A stretch of 12,870 nucleotides of DNA from NCBI GenBank assembly GCA_035687895.1, contig DASRUE010000157.1, forward strand, positions 1 through 12,870, written 5' to 3'. Below are positions 6,694-12,870 of this stretch, piece by piece. Within the stretch, counting starts at the first letter, position 1, and every line of letters begins with the position of its first letter. Source of the DNA: JAERML01 sp035687895 (lineage in GTDB: Bacteria > Bacteroidota > Ignavibacteria > UBA10030 > UBA6906). The position numbers and the translations under genes were made by a program. A model generated the notes under the pieces. It saw nothing but the letters and a program-made list of their open reading frames with translations, did not search any database and was not told the origin of the DNA.

Positions 6694-8030
6694 TGGATAG
6701 GAACGCGGAACACTACATAGACCAAGACGAGCCATTGTATAGGCCTCTCTACCAGACGGGAAAGGGATTCTACATCACTGCTGGAATTCTCGTTCTGGTT
6801 ATTATCTGGGCGGCGTACATGTATTTTAACCAGATACGGTACGGACTTGCCGTTACAGGAATGAATCAGCCGGTGACGTGGGGCTTCTACATCGTGAACT
6901 TTGTGTTCTTTATTGGCATCAGCCATGCTGGTACGCTCATCTCGGCGATCTTGCGTCTCTCGAAAGCGGAGTGGCGCCGGCCCATTACCAGAATGGCGGA
7001 GGTCATTACTGCGATCGTGCTGGCGATCGGCGGGCTTCACCCCATCATCGATCTCGGTAGACCGGATCGCATGCTGAATCTGTTTGAGTCGGGGCGGCTG
7101 CAGTCGCCACTGTTGTGGGATGTCACCAGTATTACCGCGTACTTTACGGCGAGCACTGTGTATCTTTACATCCCGATGATTCCCGACATCGCCAAGGTAC
7201 GGGACCGGGGCGGAAAGCTCCAGTGGCTGTACGCGTTCATGGCATGGGGATACCAGGGCACTGAGCATCAGAAGAAAGTCTTGAACCGTGCGATTAACAT
7301 TCTCATGGTTATGGTTATCCCGATTGCAGTGTCCGTCCACACGGTCATCTCATACATTTTCTCGATGACGCTCCAGCCAGGCTGGCACAGCACGATCTTC
7401 GGACCGTACTTCGTGGTCGGTGCAATCTTCTCCGGGATCGCGGCGTTACTCATAGTCATGATCGCATTCCGGAAGGCATATCACCTTGAGCGATACTTGC
7501 GGGAGATTCACTTTCAGTATCTCGCAACCCTGCTGCTCATCATGTCGATCATCTGGTTCTATTTCACATTCTCGGAATACCTCACTGGTGCATTCGGCGC
7601 GGAACCGCACGAGATGCAGATCATCATGTACAAGTTCACCGGACCGTTTGCTGTCTTTTTCTGGGGGATGGTTCTTTGTAACTTCGTGATTCCGGTGATC
7701 CTGCTAAGTTTCAAGCGGTTCAAGACGATTGGGGGTATCCTCATCGCATCCTGCGCGGTCGTTGTCGGGATGTGGCTCGAGCGCTTGATCATCGTTGTGC
7801 CGTCGCTGGCGAATCCACGTATGGATATTCCGTTTGGAATATATATTCCAACGGTAACTGAGTGGGCGCTGTTTGCCGGCGGGATTGCGGTTTTCATCCT
7901 CGGGTACATGGTCTTTTCGAAGTTCTTCCCGATCATTTCTATTTGGGAAATCGAAGAGGGCAGAACAGAAGGACTCAAGGAAGTAGAAGAACGCATACAC
8001 AGCTATCTCCCTGCCCAGACAAATCGCTGA
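6693..8030 (+). CDS. NrfD-like ten-helix membrane subunit, quinone site (ActC/QrcD-like)
   Basis: The 445-residue polytopic protein has about ten hydrophobic helices, starting near residues 27, 58, 98, 135, 200, 228, 264, 305, 343 and 389. The stretch from 76 to 130 carries the signature of the long NrfD subfamily of ACIII and Qrc: HAGTLISAILRL, WRRPITRMAE, then GLHPIIDLGRP. In these families it lies at the quinone pocket on the periplasmic face and is also discussed as part of a proton path. Length and helix number match ActC/QrcD rather than the shorter eight-helix NrfD/PsrC proteins. The start codon shares a base with the upstream stop (TAATG), with GAGGAAGG at 6681-6688 as ribosome binding site. 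Function inferred: exchanges electrons between menaquinone/menaquinol and the iron-sulfur and haem subunits. No second NrfD paralogue (ActF) follows, which favours a Qrc-like composition. Confidence 0.95.
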   Translation: MDRNAEHYIDQDEPLYRPLYQTGKGFYITAGILVLVIIWAAYMYFNQIRYGLAVTGMNQPVTWGFYIVNFVFFIGISHAGTLISAILRLSKAEWRRPITRMAEVITAIVLAIGGLHPIIDLGRPDRMLNLFESGRLQSPLLWDVTSITAYFTASTVYLYIPMIPDIAKVRDRGGKLQWLYAFMAWGYQGTEHQKKVLNRAINILMVMVIPIAVSVHTVISYIFSMTLQPGWHSTIFGPYFVVGAIFSGIAALLIVMIAFRKAYHLERYLREIHFQYLATLLLIMSIIWFYFTFSEYLTGAFGAEPHEMQIIMYKFTGPFAVFFWGMVLCNFVIPVILLSFKRFKTIGGILIASCAVVVGMWLERLIIVVPSLANPRMDIPFGIYIPTVTEWALFAGGIAVFILGYMVFSKFFPIISIWEIEEGRTEGLKEVEERIHSYLPAQTNR

Positions 8031-8032
8031 TC

Positions 8033-8062
8033 GCTGAAAAAGACAGGGGATCAGGTTTCAGC
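8033..8062. repeat. Inverted repeat just after the complex operon
   Basis: GCTGAAA (8033-8039) and TTTCAGC (8056-8062) are perfect 7-base arms with a 16-base loop, starting three bases after the stop of the NrfD-like gene. It may be a transcript-end or processing hairpin, but there is no T-run behind it. The left arm overlaps a tandem pair of TCGCTGA units at 8024-8037. Confidence 0.3.
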
Positions 8063-8081
8063 AGGGAACGGGGACGAGTGA

Positions 8082-8110
8082 GTGAAGTTCAAGTTTGAAT
8101 ACCGTATATT
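8082..8110 (+). promoter_or_regulatory. Possible promoter for the tetrahaem cytochrome
   Basis: TATATT at 8105-8110 is a 5-of-6 match to a -10 box in the 164-base gap before the next gene, with only a poor -35 (GTGAAG, 8082-8087) at 17-base spacing. The gap and the change of gene family suggest separate transcription of the cytochrome, but the element itself is weak. Confidence 0.2.
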
Positions 8111-8181
8111 GGCAGTGACGTCATACCAGTCGATCCAATGAAGGAAGCAGTAACTACCAATTCACACAATTCATAAACTCC

Positions 8182-8188
8182 GAGGAGG
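8182..8188 (+). promoter_or_regulatory. Strong ribosome binding site of the tetrahaem cytochrome
   Basis: GAGGAGG stands six bases before the ATG at 8195. It is the best Shine-Dalgarno match in the window and suggests this small cytochrome is made in larger amounts than its neighbours, as fits a soluble shuttle. Confidence 0.7.
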
Positions 8189-8194
8189 ATAATC

Positions 8195-8746
8195 ATGCGG
8201 CATCTACGCATTCTGAGCGGTATCCTATTACTCACACTGATTGTTGCCTTCACCATGCAGGCAGATAACAAGTATGTTGGTGCAAAGAAATGCATGGCAT
8301 GCCACAAGACGGAGAAGCTGGGTGGGCTTGCTTACACCGTTTGGGAGAAGAGCGCCCATGCAAATGCATACAAGACACTATTGGGTGAGAAGGCCAAGGC
8401 GATCGCTAAGGAGAAAGGTATGACGACGGCTCCGGCGGAGAGTGAAGCCTGCTTGAAGTGCCACGTGACCGGAGGCGGTGCAGCAAAGAACATCGATGCA
8501 GGCTTCAAGAAGGAAGAAGGCGTGACATGCGAGGCGTGCCATAATGCGGCTTCCGGCTATCTATCAATTCACAACAAGAAGACTGAGGCGGACAAGGCGA
8601 AAGCGAAGGCAGCGGGGTTAGTGAAGCTGGCGAAAAATGAAAAGTCCTGCACAACGTGCCACAACTCCGAGAGCCCCACATCCAAAGCCTTCAAGTTCGA
8701 AGAGATGTGGGCAAAGATTGAGCACAAACTTCCGCCTAAGAAATAA
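8195..8746 (+). CDS. Periplasmic tetrahaem cytochrome c, c554-type
   Basis: The 183-residue protein has a signal peptide of about 22 residues (cleavage near MQA-D) and four CXXCH motifs at residues 33, 86, 112 and 152. The YVGAKKCMACHK opening, the W-x-x-S-x-H-A segment between haems 1 and 2, and the close pair CLKCH ... GVTCEACH match the cytochrome c554 family, first known from nitrifiers but widespread as electron carriers in the Bacteroidota/Ignavibacteriota group. The mature protein is Lys-rich and small, consistent with a soluble periplasmic shuttle between the inner-membrane complex and an acidic partner. It has its own strong ribosome binding site and is flanked by 164- and 489-base gaps, so it is probably a single-gene unit. 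A role in nitrogen metabolism is not indicated by any neighbour. Confidence 0.92.
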   Translation: MRHLRILSGILLLTLIVAFTMQADNKYVGAKKCMACHKTEKLGGLAYTVWEKSAHANAYKTLLGEKAKAIAKEKGMTTAPAESEACLKCHVTGGGAAKNIDAGFKKEEGVTCEACHNAASGYLSIHNKKTEADKAKAKAAGLVKLAKNEKSCTTCHNSESPTSKAFKFEEMWAKIEHKLPPKK

Positions 8747-9235
8747 CGAAGAACCACTATCGGATTTGATGTTGGGCCGTCATTCCGGAACGACCCGGTT
8801 TTGATTCGGGAAGCGATTGAGGACTTTTTGCCCCGAGATTTTCGTTTGCAAATCTGATAATTCAACTGTCCAAATTCCAAATGTTGAAAAAGAACACAAC
8901 TCATCGCTCGCAAACTCTCGTTTTCGGACGAATTCAACGGTTTCATTCATCAGGCCTGTGGCACATAGCTTGTCGCTCAAAGGCAAAGCAATAGCAGCTT
9001 CAATTCTGTTCTTACTTATATGCATTCCATGAACTGACTGGATAACGAAGGGTTCCAAGTGACCAGAGGCGTGTACCTGCACAAGCTTGGGGCTGGCGAT
9101 AACATATCGTTGACAACGAAAATGGTCCTTTTGAAGCAGGCTGTTCCACGGAGGCGGGTATCCACAACCTATCCCTGCCTTCGGTCTTTTCACAACGCAT
9201 AGAACGCGACATACAAACCACAGCGAAGTGAAGAC
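8747..9235. other. 489-base gap without a confident gene; clustered small inverted repeats
   Basis: This is the largest gap in an otherwise tightly packed region. It contains a near-palindrome GTCaTTCCGGAAcGAC (8779-8794, core TTCCGGAA). It also holds AGATTT/AAATCT arms (8836-8841 and 8850-8855) and TTCAAC/GTTGAA arms (8861-8866 and 8883-8888), and a second AATTCAAC copy at 8931-8938. TTGACA occurs at 9110-9115, but no acceptable -10 box follows at normal spacing. It must hold the promoter of the barrel operon at 9236, which I cannot place. The minus strand is open for about 155 codons here (listed separately). No tRNA or recognisable riboswitch is seen. Confidence 0.6.
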
Positions 9236-9247
9236 ATGACCACTCAC
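8780..9247 (-). CDS. Long minus-strand reading frame filling the gap, hypothetical and doubtful
   Basis: A 155-codon frame runs from a GTG at 9247-9245 to a TGA at 8782-8780, inside the TTCCGGAA near-palindrome. It would overlap the first 12 bases of the divergent barrel gene. Its length is more than expected by chance for random non-coding DNA of this composition, and it fills almost exactly the space between two well-supported genes. Against it: a GTG start, only a modest purine stretch upstream, no recognised domain, no signal peptide or clear helix, and other frames on both strands of the same stretch are also open for 60-70 codons. Shorter versions could begin at internal ATG codons (residues 75 or 100). 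It may be a real small gene, a decayed gene, or a repeated element. Confidence 0.2.
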   Translation of the reverse strand: MSGHVFTSLWFVCRVLCVVKRPKAGIGCGYPPPWNSLLQKDHFRCQRYVIASPKLVQVHASGHLEPFVIQSVHGMHISKNRIEAAIALPLSDKLCATGLMNETVEFVRKREFASDELCSFSTFGIWTVELSDLQTKISGQKVLNRFPNQNRVVPE

Positions 9248-10552
9248 AACAAAATCTTCCCGAGAATATCTCCGGCCTTTTGCGTCTTACTCCTCATCCT
9301 ATTCAGCTCATCAGCTGCGATCGCTCAACTGATGAACGCACGCTTTATGTCCTCTGTGTATGGTTGGAGACAGTACGATACAGTGGGCACGGCCAAGCAA
9401 TTTTGGCGTGGATACCAGTCGGTGATGCTGGATGTTGCGCACGGAGATTTCAGCGTGCACGGGCACTTCCAGGGTGCGGTAATGCTGCAAAGGAAGCTGG
9501 ACGAGCTGCCCGATTATCGTCTGTACTACGGCTATGCCAAATGGAAGAACATTGTTGATGTTGCTGACCTCTCATTTGGAAGGCTGCCGTTCTTCGCAGG
9601 GGTTGGGGTTGGGACGATCGATGGTGCGCTCACCACATTCCACACCATGTCCAACGATTTGCGGTTTACAGCATATGGCGGGGCCACAACGCCTGTCGAT
9701 CTGACCGTGAAGAATTGGGGACCGCTCAAGAGGAATCTCACATTTGGTGGGCAGTTTCTTGCAACAGCGGTTGAGGATTGGCGGTTTGGTGTCAGTTACC
9801 TGAACCGTCGCCGGGAACGAACGGGATATTGGACTCTTCGTGCCGACTCTCTGTTCAATCCAACAACCCTTTACGTCGATCCAGAAGAGACAAGGGAACA
9901 GTATGCCAGCGGCGACATTTCGTACTGGCTGCCGAATGTCGGCTTCCGCGCGCGGTACGACTACAACATAGACTACTCCAAGACTCAGCGTGCACAGCTT
10001 GGTCTCAAGTATTATCCCACGGAGTGCTGGGTGCTAAGCGCCGACTACATCCATCGGGCACCGCGGTTTCCGTTCAACTCGTTCTTTGCTGTGTTCAATA
10101 TTCCTTCATCAGATGAGGTGGAAGGCGGACTTGATTACACACTCATGGCATCAACGAGGGTGTTTGTTCGCGGTGCCCTTGTGAAGTATATTGATGACGA
10201 GAGCTTTCGCTATACGGTGGGCGTTGCAAATGAATACGCATCAGCATCGTACCGGGGAAGCAGTGGATACGCAGGCGAGTTGAATGCCGTGTCTTTGCAA
10301 GGCTCGTATGCACTGTGTAACCGCATGCTGATTCCGACGCTCGGGGTTTCCTATACATCGTACAGGCTGAATGCATCCGCAGCAACGGAGAACACCGTCG
10401 CTGCTGCCATTGGCCTGATTGCCCGACCTCTGCAGACGCTCTCCGTTGATGTGCAGGGGCAGTTGTTGAACAACAAAGTGTATAAGAACGATGTTCGACT
10501 GTACGCCGGAGTGAACTTCTGGATATCTGAACAACTAAACCTGTTTGAGTGA
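9236..10552 (+). CDS. Predicted outer-membrane beta-barrel protein (porin-like), possible conduit pore
   Basis: The 438-residue protein has a clear signal peptide (hydrophobic core FCVLLLILFSSSAAIA, cleavage before Gln31). The mature part has no long hydrophobic helices. It is rich in alternating polar/aromatic segments ending in Tyr, Phe or Trp (for example LYYGYAKWK, WRFGVSYLNRR, FRARYDYNIDYS, VQGQLLNNKVY) separated by turns, the look of a transmembrane beta-barrel. The C-terminus (FWISEQLNLFE) is strand-like, although the last residue is Glu rather than the classical Phe. No CXXCH is present; only two Cys remain in the mature chain. It is followed after ten bases by a dodecahaem cytochrome and then a haem lipoprotein, the arrangement of a porin-cytochrome conduit. 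It is shorter than MtrB/PioB proteins, and I see no MtrB signature such as an N-terminal CXXC. A plain nutrient porin remains possible. Confidence 0.8.
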   Translation: MTTHNKIFPRISPAFCVLLLILFSSSAAIAQLMNARFMSSVYGWRQYDTVGTAKQFWRGYQSVMLDVAHGDFSVHGHFQGAVMLQRKLDELPDYRLYYGYAKWKNIVDVADLSFGRLPFFAGVGVGTIDGALTTFHTMSNDLRFTAYGGATTPVDLTVKNWGPLKRNLTFGGQFLATAVEDWRFGVSYLNRRRERTGYWTLRADSLFNPTTLYVDPEETREQYASGDISYWLPNVGFRARYDYNIDYSKTQRAQLGLKYYPTECWVLSADYIHRAPRFPFNSFFAVFNIPSSDEVEGGLDYTLMASTRVFVRGALVKYIDDESFRYTVGVANEYASASYRGSSGYAGELNAVSLQGSYALCNRMLIPTLGVSYTSYRLNASAATENTVAAAIGLIARPLQTLSVDVQGQLLNNKVYKNDVRLYAGVNFWISEQLNLFE

Positions 10553-10562
10553 GAGGTCCCGT

Positions 10563-11630
10563 ATGACACGCCGATACGCAGTGCTTGCTGTCTCGCTCAT
10601 CATGTGTGTTGGTTTTACTGCATTTGTTGATCTGCCCGCGCTGATCGCTGGGCATGCGCCGTCTCTTGCGGCGGCAGAGGATTCACGGCCATCGCAGGTG
10701 AAATTCTCCCACAAGATGCACATCAAGGATGTTGGTGCGGACTGTGCAACATGCCATCCTGAAGGCTCAACAAGCAAGCTTTCATCCGATAACCTCGCGA
10801 GCACGCATGATCAGTGTTCCTCCTGTCATGAAGATCAGGTTACCAATGACTGCGGTTTCTGCCATACGACTCCGGACAACATTGTCGCCCGTCCCGCAGC
10901 CAGCCGCACCGTAATCTTCTCCCACGAGAGCCATGCAGCCAGAAGTGTGGAGTGCATGACATGCCATAAGGGTCTGGATGAGGTTGAGCTTGCGAGCGGA
11001 AAGAACCTTCCGGATATGGCCACATGCAACACATGCCACAACAATGTGAAAGCAACCAACGCTTGTGAGAATTGCCACACGGATTTTGTGACGCTTTTTC
11101 CGGCAGACCACAAACGATCCGATTTCCTGCGCAGCCACCGTGATGAAGTTCGTCTTGGAGCCATGACAGCCAGTTGCCAGACGTGCCACAGTGAAACATT
11201 CTGCCAGCAGTGTCACCAGGGCGCAGGATTGAAGGCGTTCCGTCCGAGGGACTTAATGGTGGAACCACGGGCGAAGACATCAACAAAGGACTCCCCGAGA
11301 CGAACTATCCTCCAAAATGTGCACGAACTGAACTACCGGTTCTTACACGGGATTGATGCCAGGTCGAAACAGGCAGAGTGTGGATCGTGCCATTCCACAG
11401 AAACATTCTGCGCTCAGTGTCATCAGGCAGGCGGGAACATCACACAGGCAACATTCAAGCCAAAGTCACACGACGTTCCAGGCTTCACAACGATCGGTCG
11501 TGGATCAGGTGGTGGCGTGCATGCTGAGGAAGCGAGACGCGACATCGAAAGCTGCATGAGTTGCCACGATGCAGAAGGACAAGACCCAACCTGCTTCACG
11601 TGCCACACGCAATCAGGTCGAGTGAGGTGA
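10563..11630 (+). CDS. Periplasmic dodecahaem cytochrome c with duplicated c7-like modules
   Basis: From the ATG at 10563 the protein has 355 residues, a signal-like N-terminus (hydrophobic 5-22, cleavage probably near SLAAA at 38) and twelve CXXCH motifs at residues 61, 85, 97, 131, 155, 168, 205, 214, 273, 283, 331 and 344. The first six form two copies of a trihaem module, FSHxxH ... CxxCH ... CxxCH ... TN(D/A)CxxCHT (46-102 and 117-172), as in cytochrome c7. Haems 7-8 and 9-10 form a second duplicated unit, CxxCHSxTFCxQCHQ-like (205-219 and 273-288). GAGAGG at 10551-10556 supports this ATG over an upstream TTG at 10545 that would overlap the preceding gene. Role inferred: the periplasmic, and perhaps barrel-inserted, haem wire of an outer-membrane conduit, comparable in place but not evidently in sequence to MtrA. 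Confidence 0.92.
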   Translation: MTRRYAVLAVSLIMCVGFTAFVDLPALIAGHAPSLAAAEDSRPSQVKFSHKMHIKDVGADCATCHPEGSTSKLSSDNLASTHDQCSSCHEDQVTNDCGFCHTTPDNIVARPAASRTVIFSHESHAARSVECMTCHKGLDEVELASGKNLPDMATCNTCHNNVKATNACENCHTDFVTLFPADHKRSDFLRSHRDEVRLGAMTASCQTCHSETFCQQCHQGAGLKAFRPRDLMVEPRAKTSTKDSPRRTILQNVHELNYRFLHGIDARSKQAECGSCHSTETFCAQCHQAGGNITQATFKPKSHDVPGFTTIGRGSGGGVHAEEARRDIESCMSCHDAEGQDPTCFTCHTQSGRVR

Positions 11631-11676
11631 CATGAGTTTGCCACAAGGTAATAACTTATCCGGAGGAACACGCACT

Positions 11677-12840
11677 ATGAAAACTCTCACCGTTGTTTCC
11701 GTTATCCTGGCCATGTTCGTTGTCACGCTCATTGTGTTTGCCGGATGCGAGGGGCCGGCGGGGCCTGCAGGAAAGGATGGCAAAGATGCTGTCTTGCCGC
11801 CCTTCAGCCTTGAAGGGTTTGCGCCGGGAATCAAATGCGGGTCGTGTCACACTGCAGATCAAGATACGACCTACTACGTTGCCGGACGCAAGTATGAGTG
11901 GCAATCATCGAAGCACGCGGTTGGCGGGGACATAGATAGAAATACCAACCTCTGCGCCGGATGCCACACCACGGAGGGTTTCGTGCAGCGCTATAACGGT
12001 GGCTGGCAAACCCAGGTTGTTTCTCAGGTGGAGCATCCGAGTCCACCAGGTTGTTTTGCATGTCACTCTCCGCATGCACGCGCTAATTTTACACGCCGTG
12101 ACACTAGCGCTGTTACTATTACTTCATTCATTACCGGAGTCCCGGATGCAGTGTTCGACTATGGGAACGGAAACATTTGTGTGCGGTGCCATCAGACCCG
12201 AGTGTCATCACCAATGAGCCCGAAACCAGATCCGACCAAAACGGCCCTGACGGATACATTGAGGATCACCTCGAACAGATGGTATCCTCACTACGGGGTA
12301 AACGGCCAGATGCTCATGGGTACAGGCGGGTTCCAGTTCGTCGACTATACATACACTGGTAACTCGAACCATACCAACAACACCGTTATTCGACAGGAAG
12401 GATGTCCGAAGTGCCATATGTCTGAGCCAATAGGCGGTGGCGCTGGCAGAGGCGGTGGTCACACGATGTGGATTGCCTATGATAATGAGGGTGTAACAAA
12501 TTATGTCCTTACCGGTTGCAGAGATGCCGGGTGCCATGGGTCATCGATTACCACTCCAGATATTCCAGGTCCGTCGACCGGTGGCGTGGGAGCTCAAACA
12601 CTTATGCTGCGGAACCTTGACACGTTGGCGCAGTTGCTGGCCGCACGCAACTGGCTCGACACTACAACCGGTCTGCTTAGAGCCAGCACCTCCAATCCAT
12701 TGCGGATTGTGCCTGCTTCGCGTGCGGGTGCCATCTACAATTACTTTTTCATTGAGCATGAGGGAAGCGAAGGGGTCCATAACACAAAGTATGCTCTTGA
12801 ACTACTGCAATCATCAATACGAGAATTGAGAAAACCCTAA
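11677..12840 (+). CDS. Multihaem c-type lipoprotein (5 CXXCH + 1 CX4CH) with collagen-like linker
   Basis: Starting at the ATG at 11677 (GGAGG at 11662-11666, ten bases upstream) the protein has 387 residues. A lipoprotein signal ends at FAGC (Cys24; Phe at -3 is slightly unusual). It is followed at once by a short Gly-X-Y run, GPAGPAGKDGKD (26-37), a common spacer after lipidation in this group of bacteria. Haem motifs CXXCH occur at 54, 93, 126, 168 and 243, and GCRDAGCHG (Cys281-Cys286-His287) is a CX4CH motif. The C-terminal AIYNYFFIEHEGSEGVHNTKYA region (352-373) resembles the conserved tail of several large multihaem enzyme and cytochrome families. An alternative ATG at 11632 would add 15 polar residues before the signal and is less likely. 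Role inferred: outer-membrane, possibly surface-facing, terminal electron-exchange protein of the barrel-dodecahaem conduit. Confidence 0.9.
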   Translation: MKTLTVVSVILAMFVVTLIVFAGCEGPAGPAGKDGKDAVLPPFSLEGFAPGIKCGSCHTADQDTTYYVAGRKYEWQSSKHAVGGDIDRNTNLCAGCHTTEGFVQRYNGGWQTQVVSQVEHPSPPGCFACHSPHARANFTRRDTSAVTITSFITGVPDAVFDYGNGNICVRCHQTRVSSPMSPKPDPTKTALTDTLRITSNRWYPHYGVNGQMLMGTGGFQFVDYTYTGNSNHTNNTVIRQEGCPKCHMSEPIGGGAGRGGGHTMWIAYDNEGVTNYVLTGCRDAGCHGSSITTPDIPGPSTGGVGAQTLMLRNLDTLAQLLAARNWLDTTTGLLRASTSNPLRIVPASRAGAIYNYFFIEHEGSEGVHNTKYALELLQSSIRELRKP

Positions 12841-12870
12841 TGCTGACCACTGGGGAATGAGGCCATCAAT

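Noticed and set aside
5866..6735. 289-codon minus-strand frame across the ferredoxin-subunit gene
   Set aside because: It is a shadow of the cysteine-rich + strand gene and spans gene boundaries without a motif of its own; its His-rich content comes from reverse reading of the + strand codons.
8195..8746. Assignment to ammonia oxidation because of the c554-type fold
   Set aside because: No hydroxylamine oxidoreductase, ammonia monooxygenase or cM552-like gene is present. The fold is widespread in non-nitrifiers.
8817..9032. 71-codon + strand frame in the gap ending in a hydrophobic stretch
   Set aside because: It has a TTG start and no ribosome binding site, overlaps a longer open minus frame, and shows no motif.
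10545..10547. TTG at 10545 as the start of the dodecahaem cytochrome
   Set aside because: It would overlap the barrel gene and put charged residues before the signal peptide. The ATG at 10563 has GAGAGG at good spacing.
11632..11634. ATG at 11632 as the start of the haem lipoprotein
   Set aside because: It adds 15 polar residues ahead of a lipoprotein signal. The ATG at 11677 has GGAGG ten bases upstream.
12841..12870. Possible start of another gene at the ATG at 12857
   Set aside because: Only 14 bases remain in the window, and the GGGGA before it is too close to act as a normal ribosome binding site. Nothing can be said.
1..12870. CRISPR arrays, tRNA/rRNA genes, insertion sequences, phage genes
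   Set aside because: I saw no regularly spaced repeats, no tRNA-like cloverleaf and no transposase or integrase motif on either strand.

Overview
The window is a dense electron-transfer locus, with every confident gene on the + strand. I count 40 CXXCH haem-attachment motifs plus one CX4CH motif, spread over six c-type cytochrome genes, in under 13 kb. The other confident genes encode a Qrc/alternative-complex-III-like respiratory module (molybdopterin-fold subunit, four-cluster ferredoxin subunit, ten-helix NrfD-like subunit), a likely outer-membrane beta-barrel and a small membrane protein. The organism is a Gram-negative (diderm) bacterium. Cytochrome style, a lipoprotein with a short collagen-like GPAGPAGKDGKD segment and moderate GC make me think of the Bacteroidota/Ignavibacteriota/Chlorobi side of the tree. 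That placement is an impression, not a demonstration.

Layout. (1) 1-1350: 3' part of a large multihaem cytochrome with at least ten haems, a helical stalk and a C-terminal membrane anchor. Its start lies before the window. (2) 1499-8030: a probable six-gene operon. It encodes a two-helix small membrane protein, a secreted cytochrome made of four tandem class-I-like domains, a membrane-anchored pentahaem c7-like cytochrome, a Tat-exported molybdopterin-oxidoreductase-fold subunit, a 4x[4Fe-4S] subunit and an NrfD/ActC/QrcD-like quinone-site subunit. (3) 8195-8746: a separate periplasmic tetrahaem cytochrome of the c554 type with a strong ribosome binding site. (4) 8747-9235: a 489-base gap with no confident gene, several small inverted repeats and an unexplained long minus-strand reading frame. 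(5) 9236-12840: a three-gene operon of a beta-barrel outer-membrane protein, a periplasmic dodecahaem cytochrome and a multihaem lipoprotein.

How they could work together (inference). The module at 2993-8030 would exchange electrons between the membrane quinone pool and periplasmic haems. The tetra-domain and c554-type cytochromes would shuttle electrons across the periplasm. The barrel, dodecahaem and lipoprotein genes look like a porin-cytochrome conduit that could carry electrons across the outer membrane to or from an outside partner such as a mineral, another cell or an electrode. Direction is not readable from sequence. Qrc is known to reduce menaquinone from periplasmic cytochromes and ACIII to oxidise quinol, so either uptake or export fits. 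The combination of a split-subunit complex with ACIII-like and Qrc-like traits next to an apparently non-MtrB-like outer-membrane conduit is the most promising candidate for an undescribed system here.
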